Below the pieces are notes generated by a model. It worked only from the letters and a program-made list of their open reading frames with translations, had not been told where the DNA came from and did no database searches. Of a DNA stretch of 46,393 bases, positions 22,797-32,871 are shown one piece after another; position 1 is the stretch's first letter, and every line of letters starts with the position of its first letter. This DNA comes from a virus: positions 1 to 46,393 of the IMG/VR virus record IMGVR_UViG_3300021182_000140. One strand, 5' to 3'. Both the position numbers and the translations under genes were made by a program.

Positions 22797-24454
22797 TACC
22801 TGTGACCATTTTCGGAAGCCAGTTTACTTCTACTGAAGTTACTTTTCTTGCTGGAATGGCAGATCTTTCTGTTGCTCAAGGTGATATTTATTATATCAAT
22901 TCATCTCTTCAGGCTGCTGTTCTTGCTCCTGGAGCATCTGGGACTGTCTTGGCTTCACAGGGAGCAGGAGCAAATCCTCACTGGATTGCAGCTGCAGGAT
23001 CTGGTACTGTTACTGCAGTTTCAGTTGCTACTGCTAATGGTTTCTCTGGTACTGTTGCAAACTCTACTACCACTCCAGCAATTACGATTATTGCAGGAGC
23101 AATAGTTCCTAACACAGTTGTTGCATCTGATGCTACTACTCCTCACATTGATACTACTTCAGGTTCAACAAATACAGGATATTTCTTAGTAAATGGAAAG
23201 ACTTCAGGATCGCTCAAGATAACTGCAGCTGATGCAACTGCTCAAGCAATCACTCTTACTGTTGCAGCTCAGACAGTAGGTGCAGCAACACTGACAATTC
23301 CTAACATGGCCAATGTCAGCAAGACTGTTGCATGGCTTGAGTCTCCTTCATTCACCACTCCAACTCTTGGTGTTGCATCTGCAACTACGATAAATAAAGT
23401 AACAATTACTGCTCCTGCGACTGGTTCGACTCTCACTATTGCAGAGGGAAAAACTCTGACAGTAAGCAATACGATGACTTTTGCAGCTGGAGCTGATAGC
23501 CAAACTTGGACTTTTCCTTCAAGTTCAGATACTGTTGTTACTCTTGGAGCTACACAAACTCTTACTGCAAAGACTCTTACAACTCCTGTTATCAATGGAA
23601 CAATAACAGGAACTGGACAAGCCACTGCTGCTACTGCATCAACTATAGCTATGCGTGATGCTAGTGCAAACTTGACTGCAAACAATCTCATTGATGGTTT
23701 CACCACAACTGCTACTGCTGGTGGCACTACTGCTCTTACCATTACATCTACTGGAGTTCAAGTATTTACAGGAAGTACAACACAAACAGTAACACTTCCT
23801 ACTACTTCAGTAGTAGCAGGTGGACAATACACAATAATCAACCAAAGTTCTGGAGCTGTTACTGTTCAAAGCTCTGGAGCTAACACAATAACAGTCCTTG
23901 CTGCAAGCACCAGTGCAACTTTCACTGCAGTCGTAGCAACTCCGACGACATCAGCAAACTGGAACTCACAGTATTATGGAAGCATTGTTACTAGTGCTAA
24001 AAGTTTGAGTGTTAGCAACACAATTACTCTTGCTGGCACTGATGGAACGACAATGACTTTCCCAGGATCGTCTGCTACTGTTGGAGGACTGGGAATTGCA
24101 CAGACATGGACTGGTCAAAACAAGTTCAATAACATTGTCGATGTGAATAATGCTATTGCTGCATCAAGCAGTGCAGCTACAGTTCCTGTTACATATAGAT
24201 TGAACACTGTTACAAATGATGCAGCAGGAACTCTTACAATTACAATGACAACAGCATCTGCAGTAGATGGTCAAATGACTATTGTTAGAATTCTCGACCA
24301 TTCTGGAGTTGCACAAACCACCACTTGGGTAAACACAGAAAATAGCACCGTTACTGCTCCTGTTACTTCAAATGGTTCAACGACATTGTTTCAGACTGTT
24401 GGCTTTATCTATAATGGTGCAACTTCAAAATGGCGTTGCATAGCTTCTGCTTAA
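22787..24454 (+). CDS. Tail fibre-like protein
   Basis: 555 aa, Ala/Thr/Ser/Val-rich, with strings of short beta-strand repeats, similar in feel to the 686-aa protein but less regular. The C-terminal ~120 residues are less repetitive and end in YNGATSKWRCIASA, a type of C-terminus common in metagenomic phage tail proteins. Probably a host-contact protein. Confidence 0.6.
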   Translation: MALIPVTIFGSQFTSTEVTFLAGMADLSVAQGDIYYINSSLQAAVLAPGASGTVLASQGAGANPHWIAAAGSGTVTAVSVATANGFSGTVANSTTTPAITIIAGAIVPNTVVASDATTPHIDTTSGSTNTGYFLVNGKTSGSLKITAADATAQAITLTVAAQTVGAATLTIPNMANVSKTVAWLESPSFTTPTLGVASATTINKVTITAPATGSTLTIAEGKTLTVSNTMTFAAGADSQTWTFPSSSDTVVTLGATQTLTAKTLTTPVINGTITGTGQATAATASTIAMRDASANLTANNLIDGFTTTATAGGTTALTITSTGVQVFTGSTTQTVTLPTTSVVAGGQYTIINQSSGAVTVQSSGANTITVLAASTSATFTAVVATPTTSANWNSQYYGSIVTSAKSLSVSNTITLAGTDGTTMTFPGSSATVGGLGIAQTWTGQNKFNNIVDVNNAIAASSSAATVPVTYRLNTVTNDAAGTLTITMTTASAVDGQMTIVRILDHSGVAQTTTWVNTENSTVTAPVTSNGSTTLFQTVGFIYNGATSKWRCIASA

Positions 24455-24457
24455 TAT

Positions 24458-25306
24458 ATGTCAGCCAATGTAAGTGTACTGGTAGTAGCAGGAGGAGCAG
24501 CTGGAGGTGGCTGTAAGGCTTCTGAGTCTGGAGGAGGTGGAGGAGCAGGTGGTTACCTCACAAATGCAGCATATGCTGTTACTTCTGGAGTTGGATATAC
24601 AGTAACAGTTGGTGCAGGAGGAACAGGTGTTGCTGATACAGCAGGAGGAACTGGAGGTAGTTCAGTTTTTGATACCATGACTGCTGTTGGAGGAGGTGGA
24701 GGAGGTAGAAATGAAGCTAATGGTGTTGCTGGTGGATCAGGAGGTGGTGCAGGAGGTATTTTTACGACAACTACAGGAGCAGCTGCAACACAAGGAAACT
24801 CTGGTGGTGGTACTGGTTTTGGAAATGCAGGAGGTAATGCTAGTGGTGCATCAGCTGCATCAGGAGGAGGTGGAGGTGCGAATGCAGTTGGACATGATGG
24901 TACAGCTGGAGGTGCTGGAGGTGATGGTGGTGCAGGTAAAGCATACGATCCTGGTTCTGGTTCTGTAACATATGCGGGTGGTGGTGCAGGAGGTTATTCA
25001 TTAAGCGGCACAGGAGGTGCAGGTGGAGGAGGTAATGGAGACAATTCAGTTGGTTCTGGAGGTTCCGCAGGTACTGCAAATACAGGAGGAGGAGGAGGAG
25101 GAGCAGCAAACACCAGTGCAAAAGCTGGTTATTCAGGAGGTTCAGGTATCGTAATTATTTCTGCACCAACAGGAACAATTACTTCAGCAACAGGAGGAAC
25201 AAAAACGACTGGTGGAGGAAATGACATTTGGACATTCACAGCAAGTGGCACATGGACTCCCACTATTTCAGCAGGTGTCAAGCCAAACTTCTTGACATTC
25301 ATGTAA
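24458..25306 (+). CDS. Polyglycine-rich putative adhesin
   Basis: 282 aa. A short N-terminal strand (VSVLVVAGGAAGGG) is followed by ~200 residues dominated by GGGG, GGAGG and similar runs, then a ~45-residue C-terminal beta segment (DIWTFTASGTWTP). This matches the organisation of glycine-rich tail adhesins, where PGII-type glycine sandwiches display receptor-binding loops (as in phage S16 gp38). Adhesin function is inference from composition and from its place among fibre genes. Confidence 0.6.
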   Translation: MSANVSVLVVAGGAAGGGCKASESGGGGGAGGYLTNAAYAVTSGVGYTVTVGAGGTGVADTAGGTGGSSVFDTMTAVGGGGGGRNEANGVAGGSGGGAGGIFTTTTGAAATQGNSGGGTGFGNAGGNASGASAASGGGGGANAVGHDGTAGGAGGDGGAGKAYDPGSGSVTYAGGGAGGYSLSGTGGAGGGGNGDNSVGSGGSAGTANTGGGGGGAANTSAKAGYSGGSGIVIISAPTGTITSATGGTKTTGGGNDIWTFTASGTWTPTISAGVKPNFLTFM

Positions 25307-25309
25307 AAT

Positions 25310-25633
25310 ATGGAAAATCTCTCTCCAATAGAAAAGGTAAAATTGATAGGAATAAATTCTCCTGGAATCCATGGCACTCCTATTGAAATTCTACAATCTG
25401 CAATGATGCAGCACTTTGAAGATGATAAAGAATTTGCTGCAAAAACACATGAATCAATGGAAGACTTTTATAAACTTCTAAAAAGCATAGATGAAAAGTT
25501 AAAACCAATTTCAGAAACTTATTCAACTGTATCTTCTCTTGGTAAATGGAGCATGGCATTACTTGTAGCACTTTCTCTGATTGCAGGTATTGTTTATGCT
25601 GTGTTTGAGATTCTAATATACTTCAAAAAATAA
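25310..25633 (+). CDS. Single-pass membrane protein, holin- or XhlA-like
   Basis: 107 aa. The first ~75 residues are hydrophilic and helical, and residues ~82-103 (MALLVALSLIAGIVYAVFEILI) are a transmembrane helix followed by YFKK. This soluble-helix-then-C-terminal-anchor layout is seen in haemolysin XhlA-type proteins and some holins. It lies far from the endolysin, so an entry or envelope role is also possible. Confidence 0.5.
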   Translation: MENLSPIEKVKLIGINSPGIHGTPIEILQSAMMQHFEDDKEFAAKTHESMEDFYKLLKSIDEKLKPISETYSTVSSLGKWSMALLVALSLIAGIVYAVFEILIYFKK

Positions 25634-25634
25634 T

Positions 25635-26084
25635 ATGGATCCAATTCAAACACAAATAAATAAAATATCTAGTGATATAACTTCTCTCAGAGGTTCTTTG
25701 AATAATACCTCTATGATTCTTTCAATTCACAAGCACAGCGGACAAGACCAGACAAGTAAACTGAATTCTGATTATACAAGAGTTGTTCTTCTTGACCAAG
25801 CAACTATTGCTACTGATGCAACTCTTGGAAGACATTTTTATGTAACTCTTGCAGGAAATAGAACTCTTGGAAAGCCAACTGGAATGAAAGGAGGACAGAG
25901 GATCCTTTATGAGTTCATTCAGGACGGAACAGGAAGCAGGACAATAACTCTAAATTCTGCATTCGATGTCGGAGCATTTACTGTTACTTTGACAACAACT
26001 GCCAGTAAAAGAGATTTTATGGAGGCTGTTTATAGTGATACTGATGGAAAGTTCTATGTTATTAGCTTCGTGAAAGGATACTAA
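25635..26084 (+). CDS. Virion structural protein
   Basis: 149 aa, beginning with a short helix and then a beta-rich domain (TRVVLLDQATIATDATLGRH, GNRTLGKPTGMKGGQRILYEF) typical of phage tail/spike accessory domains. 1 bp precedes the next gene. Family not recognised beyond this. Confidence 0.55.
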   Translation: MDPIQTQINKISSDITSLRGSLNNTSMILSIHKHSGQDQTSKLNSDYTRVVLLDQATIATDATLGRHFYVTLAGNRTLGKPTGMKGGQRILYEFIQDGTGSRTITLNSAFDVGAFTVTLTTTASKRDFMEAVYSDTDGKFYVISFVKGY

Positions 26085-26085
26085 C

Positions 26086-27816
26086 ATGACAGATGACAAC
26101 AAACAGAATCAATCAGCTAATTCTTCTCAGAAGATGTATATTGACCTTTCTGGTCGTGGTGGACTTGGACCACGCTGGTATGGAGATGAAGGAGACACTC
26201 TTTCACAATATCCTCAATATCGCTACATAGGAGATTCAGACCAAAAGACAGCTACTATAGGCATGTCTACTGCAACAGAGCTTGCAGCTGGAGTATACAA
26301 TCCAACTAGACGCTATGGATATATGGCTCCTGCTCCAAACTCCTTTACAACTGTTGCTGGAAGTTTTAATGCAGACCAGCCTTCTTTTGCAAATGAATGG
26401 AGTGCAACTGTATTTGATTCTGCTGGTCATGCATGGTTTGGAGAGAATGGAAATTTTATTTGGAGAGAAACGACAGGAGGAACATACACTCCAATAAGAG
26501 AGCCTTTTGTATTTGGAGGTGCTCTTCCAGGAACAAATGTAAGAATAACTGATTTTGAAATATATCAGATAAATGGAGTTAGAAATATATTCTATTCTTA
26601 TCAGGAAACTGCAGCAGGAGGAAATATAGGAAATATAGTATCTCCTGATAGTGGAGGAAGTCAAACATGGCTTCAATCAACCTGTGCAGGTGGATTTTAT
26701 CTTGGTAAAACCAATGCACACTTTATGGTTGTAGCTGACAATGGATTTATGTACATAGGAGACGGAAATGCAATGCACAAGATTGATGGCACTGCTGCTA
26801 CAGGAGGAGCAAATGGAACTGCAACTCAAAATGTTCTAGTTGATGTTTCTGGATACTCTTTTGTTGATGCGATTGACTACAAAGGAGCTCTTTGGATTGC
26901 AAGAGAAGAGAATCCTCCAGTTGCTTCAGCTATAATAGCATCTGCTTCATTCAGTGGAAATAAGTGTGGTGTGTATGTTTGGGACAGACTTCAGACTGTT
27001 GTGAACATGACTGACTACATTCCTCTTGTTGGAGTTAAAGCAATAAGGAAAATATATGTTACTCAAAATGGAGAATTAAGAGTTCTTGTTCTCACATCAA
27101 AAGACACTGTGCAAATTAGGCAATATGATGGAAACATATTTGCAATTGTTGATGAAGCTCTGTTTACTGCATGGCCTACTTATAGAGACTCATTTACTGT
27201 CGCAGGAAATCTTGTTTATTGGTTAGGACAGGATGCAAGACTTTATGCACATGGACCAATTGTCATAGGAGAATCTGATTCATTATATTGCATTGGTGAT
27301 ACATCATCAGTAATAACAGGTTCATATGATACTGGTTCTATATTGTTTGTTGACGATCTTAACAGCAAGACAAAAACAAGAACAGCATTAATGTTCTCCA
27401 TAATATCTCAAGGCTCTCCTGCAGTAACCAATAGGATCTGGTATCCAAATGGAGTTGGAGCAACACCTTTGATAGGAAATGTATATACTATGGTGAAATA
27501 CTTTCCAGGACTCGTAAAGGTGAATTATGCAAGAGTGTATCACAATGTTGGAACTGTAAGCAATGCTGCGACAGTTCAAGGAACTCTAAATATTTATCTC
27601 AACCAAGCAACCAGCAATCCTGCAACATACTCAATTACACAGTTAGATGTCGGAAAAGGATTCAAGTATTGTCCTATAAACCAAGGTGCTCGCAATGCTG
27701 TATTTGGCATCCAGGCACAGATTCAGTGGGCTACTGGCACAACTACAGCAGATGCCACAGACTGGCTTCCCAGAATACTTGAGATTGACTACACGTCTAT
27801 AGAAAAACTGATGTAA
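26086..27816 (+). CDS. Large virion protein, possibly beta-propeller-like
   Basis: 576 aa, soluble, aromatic-rich beta-strand protein with recurrent WFGENGNFIW, MYIGDGNAMHKI and LRVLVLTSKDTVQIRQY-type segments, suggestive of propeller blades. Near the fibre/tail block. A tail hub or tail-needle-sheath role is possible; I recognise no specific family. Confidence 0.5.
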   Translation: MTDDNKQNQSANSSQKMYIDLSGRGGLGPRWYGDEGDTLSQYPQYRYIGDSDQKTATIGMSTATELAAGVYNPTRRYGYMAPAPNSFTTVAGSFNADQPSFANEWSATVFDSAGHAWFGENGNFIWRETTGGTYTPIREPFVFGGALPGTNVRITDFEIYQINGVRNIFYSYQETAAGGNIGNIVSPDSGGSQTWLQSTCAGGFYLGKTNAHFMVVADNGFMYIGDGNAMHKIDGTAATGGANGTATQNVLVDVSGYSFVDAIDYKGALWIAREENPPVASAIIASASFSGNKCGVYVWDRLQTVVNMTDYIPLVGVKAIRKIYVTQNGELRVLVLTSKDTVQIRQYDGNIFAIVDEALFTAWPTYRDSFTVAGNLVYWLGQDARLYAHGPIVIGESDSLYCIGDTSSVITGSYDTGSILFVDDLNSKTKTRTALMFSIISQGSPAVTNRIWYPNGVGATPLIGNVYTMVKYFPGLVKVNYARVYHNVGTVSNAATVQGTLNIYLNQATSNPATYSITQLDVGKGFKYCPINQGARNAVFGIQAQIQWATGTTTADATDWLPRILEIDYTSIEKLM

Positions 27817-27857
27817 GATTCATTCTTATATGGTAAAACACAGTATAATTAACTAAA

Positions 27858-29114
27858 ATGTCAACCAATCTATCAGCTCTGAATACCGTAATAAATGATA
27901 GGCGCAGGGATGTGTCTGCCAATTCAATAGACATGACGACTGTTGGTTTCAGAGCAATCAACAGCACTCTTGAGATATGGAATGAGATCCATGATTGGCC
28001 TTGGACAATCAAACAAGTCAACTTCAATTACAATCCTGGTGTTGATACTTATGCTCTTGATTCTATTGTCACAGACTTCAAATATGCTCTTACTCTGAAG
28101 TTCTACAAACCAGGACAGCGCATTACTGAGTTCACCATGGTATCTCCTTTGCGCTTTGACTCTGCATTCCTTTGGTCTCGTCGCTTTGCAGTTCAGGTTG
28201 TTGCAGGTGTACAGACACTAAGAATGAAATCTGTTGATGGTAATAATGCAGCTCTCAATACTGCGACTGCATATAACCAGAATGGAACATGGGTTGGTGC
28301 ATCTGCAATTGGAACTGTTGGCACTGATAGCTATGAAGGATTCTCATTGGGAGCATCAGTATCATTCCTTTACAATGGAACTTCAGGAACTCTGACTAAT
28401 GATGGCAATACATACACTACATTCAAGCCTGTTGACATGACTACTTACAATAACAGAAGCAATATCTATTTTGATATTGACTTCTCTTCTGTAACAAATC
28501 TCTCATCATTGACTCTGAAATGGGGAACAGACTCAAGCAACTACTTTACAGCAACTGTTACCACAGACTATCTCAGCAATGCATTTACAACAGGATGGAT
28601 CCGCATTAAGATTCCTTGGAGCTCTGTTCCCACGACTGTTGGCACTCCAATTATATCATCAATTAAGTATTTGCAATTGACTGTTTCCACAACTGGCTCA
28701 AACAATCTTGGACTTGTTCGTGTGCAGAACTTCTTCGTTTCAGAGAATGTTCCTGTTGTATTGACTTACTACAGCACCAACATGGTCACAACTCTTGCAG
28801 GAGCACAGGCTCAAATCTTTGCAAGTGCTGCTGCAACTACAGACACTCCTCTTTGGTCTGGTCGTTGGGACATGGCTTCAGAGCCTTTCATCAATTCTGT
28901 TCTTGAAATCTTATTCTGGATAACAGGAGAAACTACAGACATGATGATTGCAAAGAGCAAGATAGCAGAAATTGTCAAGCCTCTGAAAGAACGCTATCCA
29001 AGCCAGAGGAGATATAATACTGCACAAATAGTTCCAGACATCAATTATCAAGGAGGAGGAAATTCAGGAGGTCGTCAAATATATTGGAATAATAATGGTC
29101 AATCAAACGACTAA
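27858..29114 (+). CDS. Tail/head-completion-like virion protein
   Basis: 418 aa. The N-terminus (helical with WNEIHDWPWTI and a beta segment YNPGVDTYALDS) resembles the adaptor domain of podovirus tail-tube/head-completion proteins, and a carbohydrate-binding-like beta sandwich appears inserted at ~100-310. The C-terminal ~80 residues return to helical adaptor-like sequence with a Gly-rich end. Tentative. Confidence 0.5.
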   Translation: MSTNLSALNTVINDRRRDVSANSIDMTTVGFRAINSTLEIWNEIHDWPWTIKQVNFNYNPGVDTYALDSIVTDFKYALTLKFYKPGQRITEFTMVSPLRFDSAFLWSRRFAVQVVAGVQTLRMKSVDGNNAALNTATAYNQNGTWVGASAIGTVGTDSYEGFSLGASVSFLYNGTSGTLTNDGNTYTTFKPVDMTTYNNRSNIYFDIDFSSVTNLSSLTLKWGTDSSNYFTATVTTDYLSNAFTTGWIRIKIPWSSVPTTVGTPIISSIKYLQLTVSTTGSNNLGLVRVQNFFVSENVPVVLTYYSTNMVTTLAGAQAQIFASAAATTDTPLWSGRWDMASEPFINSVLEILFWITGETTDMMIAKSKIAEIVKPLKERYPSQRRYNTAQIVPDINYQGGGNSGGRQIYWNNNGQSND

Positions 29115-29120
29115 AATAAT

Positions 29121-30344
29121 ATGGCATTAGGAGATTTGAATCAAAATGTTGCAGCAGGAGCAGGAACTCCTGGATATACATACACCAATGGTGTATTGAG
29201 CAGTGTTGGAGGAACTTCAACTGGAAATACTCCTTCTCTAACATCAAGCAATCCAACACAAACTTCTCCAACTCCTACTCTAACAGGACCAACTGCTCTG
29301 TCTGGAGATGCTTTGAATGCATATCTAAATAATTCTTTTAACAATAGTGGTCAGCCTCAGACCATTATTGACTCATACAATTCTGCTGTGGCTGCAGACA
29401 CTGCAGCTTCACAAGCAAATGCAAAAGTTCTTACTGATACTGGCAAAGCAAACATTTCCAACCAGAACTATAATGCTGCAATAAGCACTGAGAACCAGCA
29501 AGATTCACAGCGTGGAGGTGTAATGAATCCAGGAGCTATGTCAGTGATTCAAAACCAATCAAACAATATTGTTCGTCAACTTACTCAGCAGATGAATGAT
29601 GCTCTTGCAAATAATCAAGCTTCTCTTGCATCAACCAATGCAAATTTGATTGCACAGGAAAATACAAATATGATTACTGCAAGACAGAATTTCCTGAGCA
29701 ACTACTTCCAGACTCAACAGGAGGCTCGTGCACAAGCAAGTTTCCAGACTCCAGAGCAGCAGCAAGTCATTACTCTTTCTGGTCAATATCCGAATGCTGG
29801 CATCACTCCTCAAGACACTCTTGCTCAAGCAGAACAAAAGATTACTGGATCTGCTCAATACAAGCTTGGTCAATCTGCTATTGTCTCTGGTATTAATCTT
29901 CAGGGTTCACAAGCTGGTCTTGCTTCTGTACAGGCTCAACAGACTTCAATCATCAACAAGTTTATGTCGGGCAATACAGTTCAATTCAAACCAGACATTG
30001 ATGGACTTGTCAATGGATCTGTTACTGACCAGACTCTTCATGCAAAATATGATAACTTCCCAGGAGGTGCTGGTGGGGCAATAATAGCAAGCATAGAAGC
30101 ACAGGCACAATCTCAAGGATGGAATCCACAAGCATCAAAACTAAAAGCTGATGCACAATCTCAGCAAAACAGCGCACTCAACTCTGGCAATCCTTTCACA
30201 TTGTTTGGAGCTGGTGTTACTCAAAGTTTGTCTGCTGCTGGTTCTGCATTCACAGGTCCTGGTAGCATCTACAACACATTCAAGCCTAACACGACAGGAG
30301 CAGGAGTAACTTCAAGTGGAATCAAATACAACATCACGCAATAA
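29121..30344 (+). CDS. Internal virion / ejection-like protein
   Basis: 407 aa. Gln/Asn/Ser/Ala-rich, helical, with low-complexity ends and no membrane helix. Such composition and position (after the tail genes and before a second Ala-rich protein) resemble internal or ejection proteins of podoviruses. Inference only. Confidence 0.45.
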   Translation: MALGDLNQNVAAGAGTPGYTYTNGVLSSVGGTSTGNTPSLTSSNPTQTSPTPTLTGPTALSGDALNAYLNNSFNNSGQPQTIIDSYNSAVAADTAASQANAKVLTDTGKANISNQNYNAAISTENQQDSQRGGVMNPGAMSVIQNQSNNIVRQLTQQMNDALANNQASLASTNANLIAQENTNMITARQNFLSNYFQTQQEARAQASFQTPEQQQVITLSGQYPNAGITPQDTLAQAEQKITGSAQYKLGQSAIVSGINLQGSQAGLASVQAQQTSIINKFMSGNTVQFKPDIDGLVNGSVTDQTLHAKYDNFPGGAGGAIIASIEAQAQSQGWNPQASKLKADAQSQQNSALNSGNPFTLFGAGVTQSLSAAGSAFTGPGSIYNTFKPNTTGAGVTSSGIKYNITQ

Positions 30345-30349
30345 TTACA

Positions 30350-32434
30350 ATGGCTACTGTTACATTCGAAAATGGAAAAAGTGTGGTCTTCCAGGGAACT
30401 CCAACTCCTGCTGATATAAATGAAGTAGCAGCAAAGATGAATATCCAGCCTGCTTCTTCTGGCTTTCCAAGTCTTAGTGATATTGGAACTGGTCTTGGAA
30501 AGATTGCAAACAATATAGAGCAGCCATTTATTTCTGTTGCAGCTGCTCCTGTCCAACTTCTTGCTAAGGCAATGGGACAGAAAGATCCATATGCAAACAA
30601 TGCATTCCCAGGACCAAATGGACAAGGTGTTCCTGTTGCTCCTGCTACTCCTGCAGGATTCCTTCAGAAAGCAGGTCAAGCAGGTCAGATTGCAACTCTT
30701 GTTGCTTCTGGTGGAGCTTCAACTGTTCCTCAGATGGCTTTGCTTGGTGGAGCTTCAGGACTTTCACAGTCTGTTGCTAATGGCAATACAGATCCTGGAC
30801 AGCTTGCAAAGGACACTATTTATGGCACTATATTCGGAACTGCTCTTGGCTTTGGAGGAAAGTTCCTCTCATACATGGGCAAGACGGAAGCTGCAAGGAC
30901 TGGTGTTGAAGGAGCTGTGGCTGATGCTATCGACCATACAGATCCAGAACTACTTTCACAATACATTGATGCTAGTGCTAACCATGGAGACACAATGGCC
31001 TCTTTGGGACAGCCTAATGCTGTTGGTCTTGCAGAGGACGAGTTTGATAAAAGAGCTGCCCTACTTACTGACAAGGTTATTCCTGCAGCTGGAAAAGCTC
31101 TTGGTGCAGCTAGAGATGCAGCAGGAGATGCTCCAATTGTTTTGAATGTTGAAGGATCTCCAGTAACTGGTTCTGATGCTGTTCATACTATGACTGACAA
31201 TATAAATGAGGTGATGCAGAATCTCACAAGACATCAATTCTCAGCATATGCAACAGGAGAAAACTCTGCTCTGAGTATAAGCAATTATGCAGAAGGAGCC
31301 TCTACTGCAGGGACAGGAGTAGAAGGAGACATTGTTCCTCTTCCTGGCAGGAATGTAGACTTGTCTTCTACTGAACAAAAACAATTGCAATACCTTTCTG
31401 ACCAGCTTGCAAAATTGAAGGACACTCCAACTCTACAGACTGCAATGGATGTAAAAACAAACCTTTCAACAGAAGTTGGAAAGTGGAGCGATCCACAGTT
31501 TGGATCTGCAAACTCTCCTGTTCAGGGAGTTATGAAGTATGCCTATGGACAAGTTGCACAAAGCATTTCTGATGTTTCTCCTGAGATTGCAAAAGTAACA
31601 GATGATTATTCAGCTCTCATGAACTTGAGAGACCAATTGTCTGCTCAAGCAGGAAAGGATGGACAAAACTCTGCTCTTATGATGCGTCGTGTTCTTTCAG
31701 GAGACAAGTCAAACTCTGTTGTTCCAATCCTCAATCAGCTTGATGCTGCTACTGCTCCATTCAGAGAAGGAGATGCTACTTCACTTGTTCAGCACTCAAT
31801 ACTTTCAAGCTGGGCTACCAATCTGTTTGGAGATGAATCAACTAAAGGTCTTTTGTCACAAGCTATAAGCCAAGGAAATAAATTGTCAAGTGAAGGCTCA
31901 AGCATCTTTGGCTATCCAAAACAATTCATGAACTATTTGGTTCGTGGATCTTTGTCTGCTTTGAGTCCAGATCCTGAAGCATATGCCATGGCTCTTTCTG
32001 AAGGAAAGCCATACTCTCTGAATCCTCTCATAAGATACATTGATGCTGCAATGAACAAAACTACTTCAATTCCAATCATAGGAAGCTTCACAACAGCTCT
32101 TAAGAATCTTGGAGTCTCTGCTACTGCAGCAGAGCCTGCAGCCAAGACTCTTTTCAAGATATTCTTGATGCAGCAGCTCACAAGGAGCAATAGTTACACT
32201 CCTCCACAAGGAGCTCCTGCAACTCTTCCTGTAACAAATACTTTATCATTCCCTCCTGCTCAGCAGTCTCAATCAATGGCAGCTCCTTCAACTCCTCCAT
32301 TGTCAATGGCCAATGCTGGACAGACTGCAAATGCAATAAAAACTCTTACCCCACAGACATCAGGACAAGGAATGAGTCGTACTCTTGGAGTGTCTACTCC
32401 AGGTAAATTAAACATGACAACTTCTCTAACATAA
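30350..32434 (+). CDS. Large internal virion / ejection-like protein
   Basis: 694 aa. A short N-terminal fold (MATVTFENGKSVVF....TPADINEVAAKM) precedes an Ala/Gly-rich, weakly hydrophobic helical region (about 60-175), then long helical segments and a Pro/Ser/Thr-rich disordered tail from ~630. Amphipathic Ala/Gly regions of this kind are seen in proteins ejected across the host envelope. Family not recognised. Confidence 0.5.
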   Translation: MATVTFENGKSVVFQGTPTPADINEVAAKMNIQPASSGFPSLSDIGTGLGKIANNIEQPFISVAAAPVQLLAKAMGQKDPYANNAFPGPNGQGVPVAPATPAGFLQKAGQAGQIATLVASGGASTVPQMALLGGASGLSQSVANGNTDPGQLAKDTIYGTIFGTALGFGGKFLSYMGKTEAARTGVEGAVADAIDHTDPELLSQYIDASANHGDTMASLGQPNAVGLAEDEFDKRAALLTDKVIPAAGKALGAARDAAGDAPIVLNVEGSPVTGSDAVHTMTDNINEVMQNLTRHQFSAYATGENSALSISNYAEGASTAGTGVEGDIVPLPGRNVDLSSTEQKQLQYLSDQLAKLKDTPTLQTAMDVKTNLSTEVGKWSDPQFGSANSPVQGVMKYAYGQVAQSISDVSPEIAKVTDDYSALMNLRDQLSAQAGKDGQNSALMMRRVLSGDKSNSVVPILNQLDAATAPFREGDATSLVQHSILSSWATNLFGDESTKGLLSQAISQGNKLSSEGSSIFGYPKQFMNYLVRGSLSALSPDPEAYAMALSEGKPYSLNPLIRYIDAAMNKTTSIPIIGSFTTALKNLGVSATAAEPAAKTLFKIFLMQQLTRSNSYTPPQGAPATLPVTNTLSFPPAQQSQSMAAPSTPPLSMANAGQTANAIKTLTPQTSGQGMSRTLGVSTPGKLNMTTSLT

Positions 32435-32439
32435 CAAAT

Positions 32440-32562
32440 ATGATTGTCAGTAATAAAATAAATAAATATGAAATAAAAAACAAAATAACTGTCTTCAAAT
32501 ATACGATGAAGAGTATCAAAAATGCAAACCAAAGTATGCAATTTATTAGTAAGTTCACTTAG
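32440..32562 (+). CDS. Possible tiny basic protein
   Basis: A 40-aa frame (ATG 32440, TAG 32562), Lys/Asn/Ile-rich, in an AT-rich gap before the holin candidate. It could be chance in such sequence; the only support is its fit to the gap and correct strand. Confidence 0.25.
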   Translation: MIVSNKINKYEIKNKITVFKYTMKSIKNANQSMQFISKFT

Positions 32563-32581
32563 AAATTATACCTTGGATTTG

Positions 32582-32604
32582 TGGTTTAGTAAAGTTATAA
32601 AAAT
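32582..32604 (+). promoter_or_regulatory. Possible promoter just upstream of the holin candidate
   Basis: A TTGGAT -35-like element (about 32573-32578), 17 bp, then TATAAA (about 32596-32601), 4-5 bp before ATG 32606. The -10 is so close to the ATG that transcripts would be nearly leaderless or would use the second ATG at 32618. Chance is possible in AT-rich DNA. Confidence 0.25.
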
Positions 32605-32605
32605 A

Positions 32606-32869
32606 ATGAATAATACAATGAACAATGGCATTTTCAAATTAGACTGGACAAGCATAGGAGATGCAATTCTCACAGCAGTTGTAACAGCAGTATTTGTGGC
32701 TCTATATGGTATAGTTACCACTGCAGGCTTTGATGTGTTTACAGCTAATTGGCTCCTTATTGGCCATAACATGGTGAATCTTGCGACTATAGCTGCTGTA
32801 GTTTCAATCGGTAAAGACTTCTTCTCAACGAATGCAGGAAGTTTCTTAGCGATTGGTCCTTCTAACTAA
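32606..32869 (+). CDS. Putative holin
   Basis: 87 aa from ATG 32606. Two hydrophobic segments (about residues 17-40, AILTAVVTAVFVALYGIV, and 50-67) with short polar ends make a small two-helix membrane protein. It lies 2 bp before the endolysin-like gene, the standard holin position. It would permeabilise the inner membrane to release the lysin. Confidence 0.65.
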   Translation: MNNTMNNGIFKLDWTSIGDAILTAVVTAVFVALYGIVTTAGFDVFTANWLLIGHNMVNLATIAAVVSIGKDFFSTNAGSFLAIGPSN

Positions 32870-32871
32870 TT

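Noticed and set aside
19001-25306. Diversity-generating retroelement acting on fibre genes
   Set aside because: No reverse transcriptase and no template/variable repeat pair were found.
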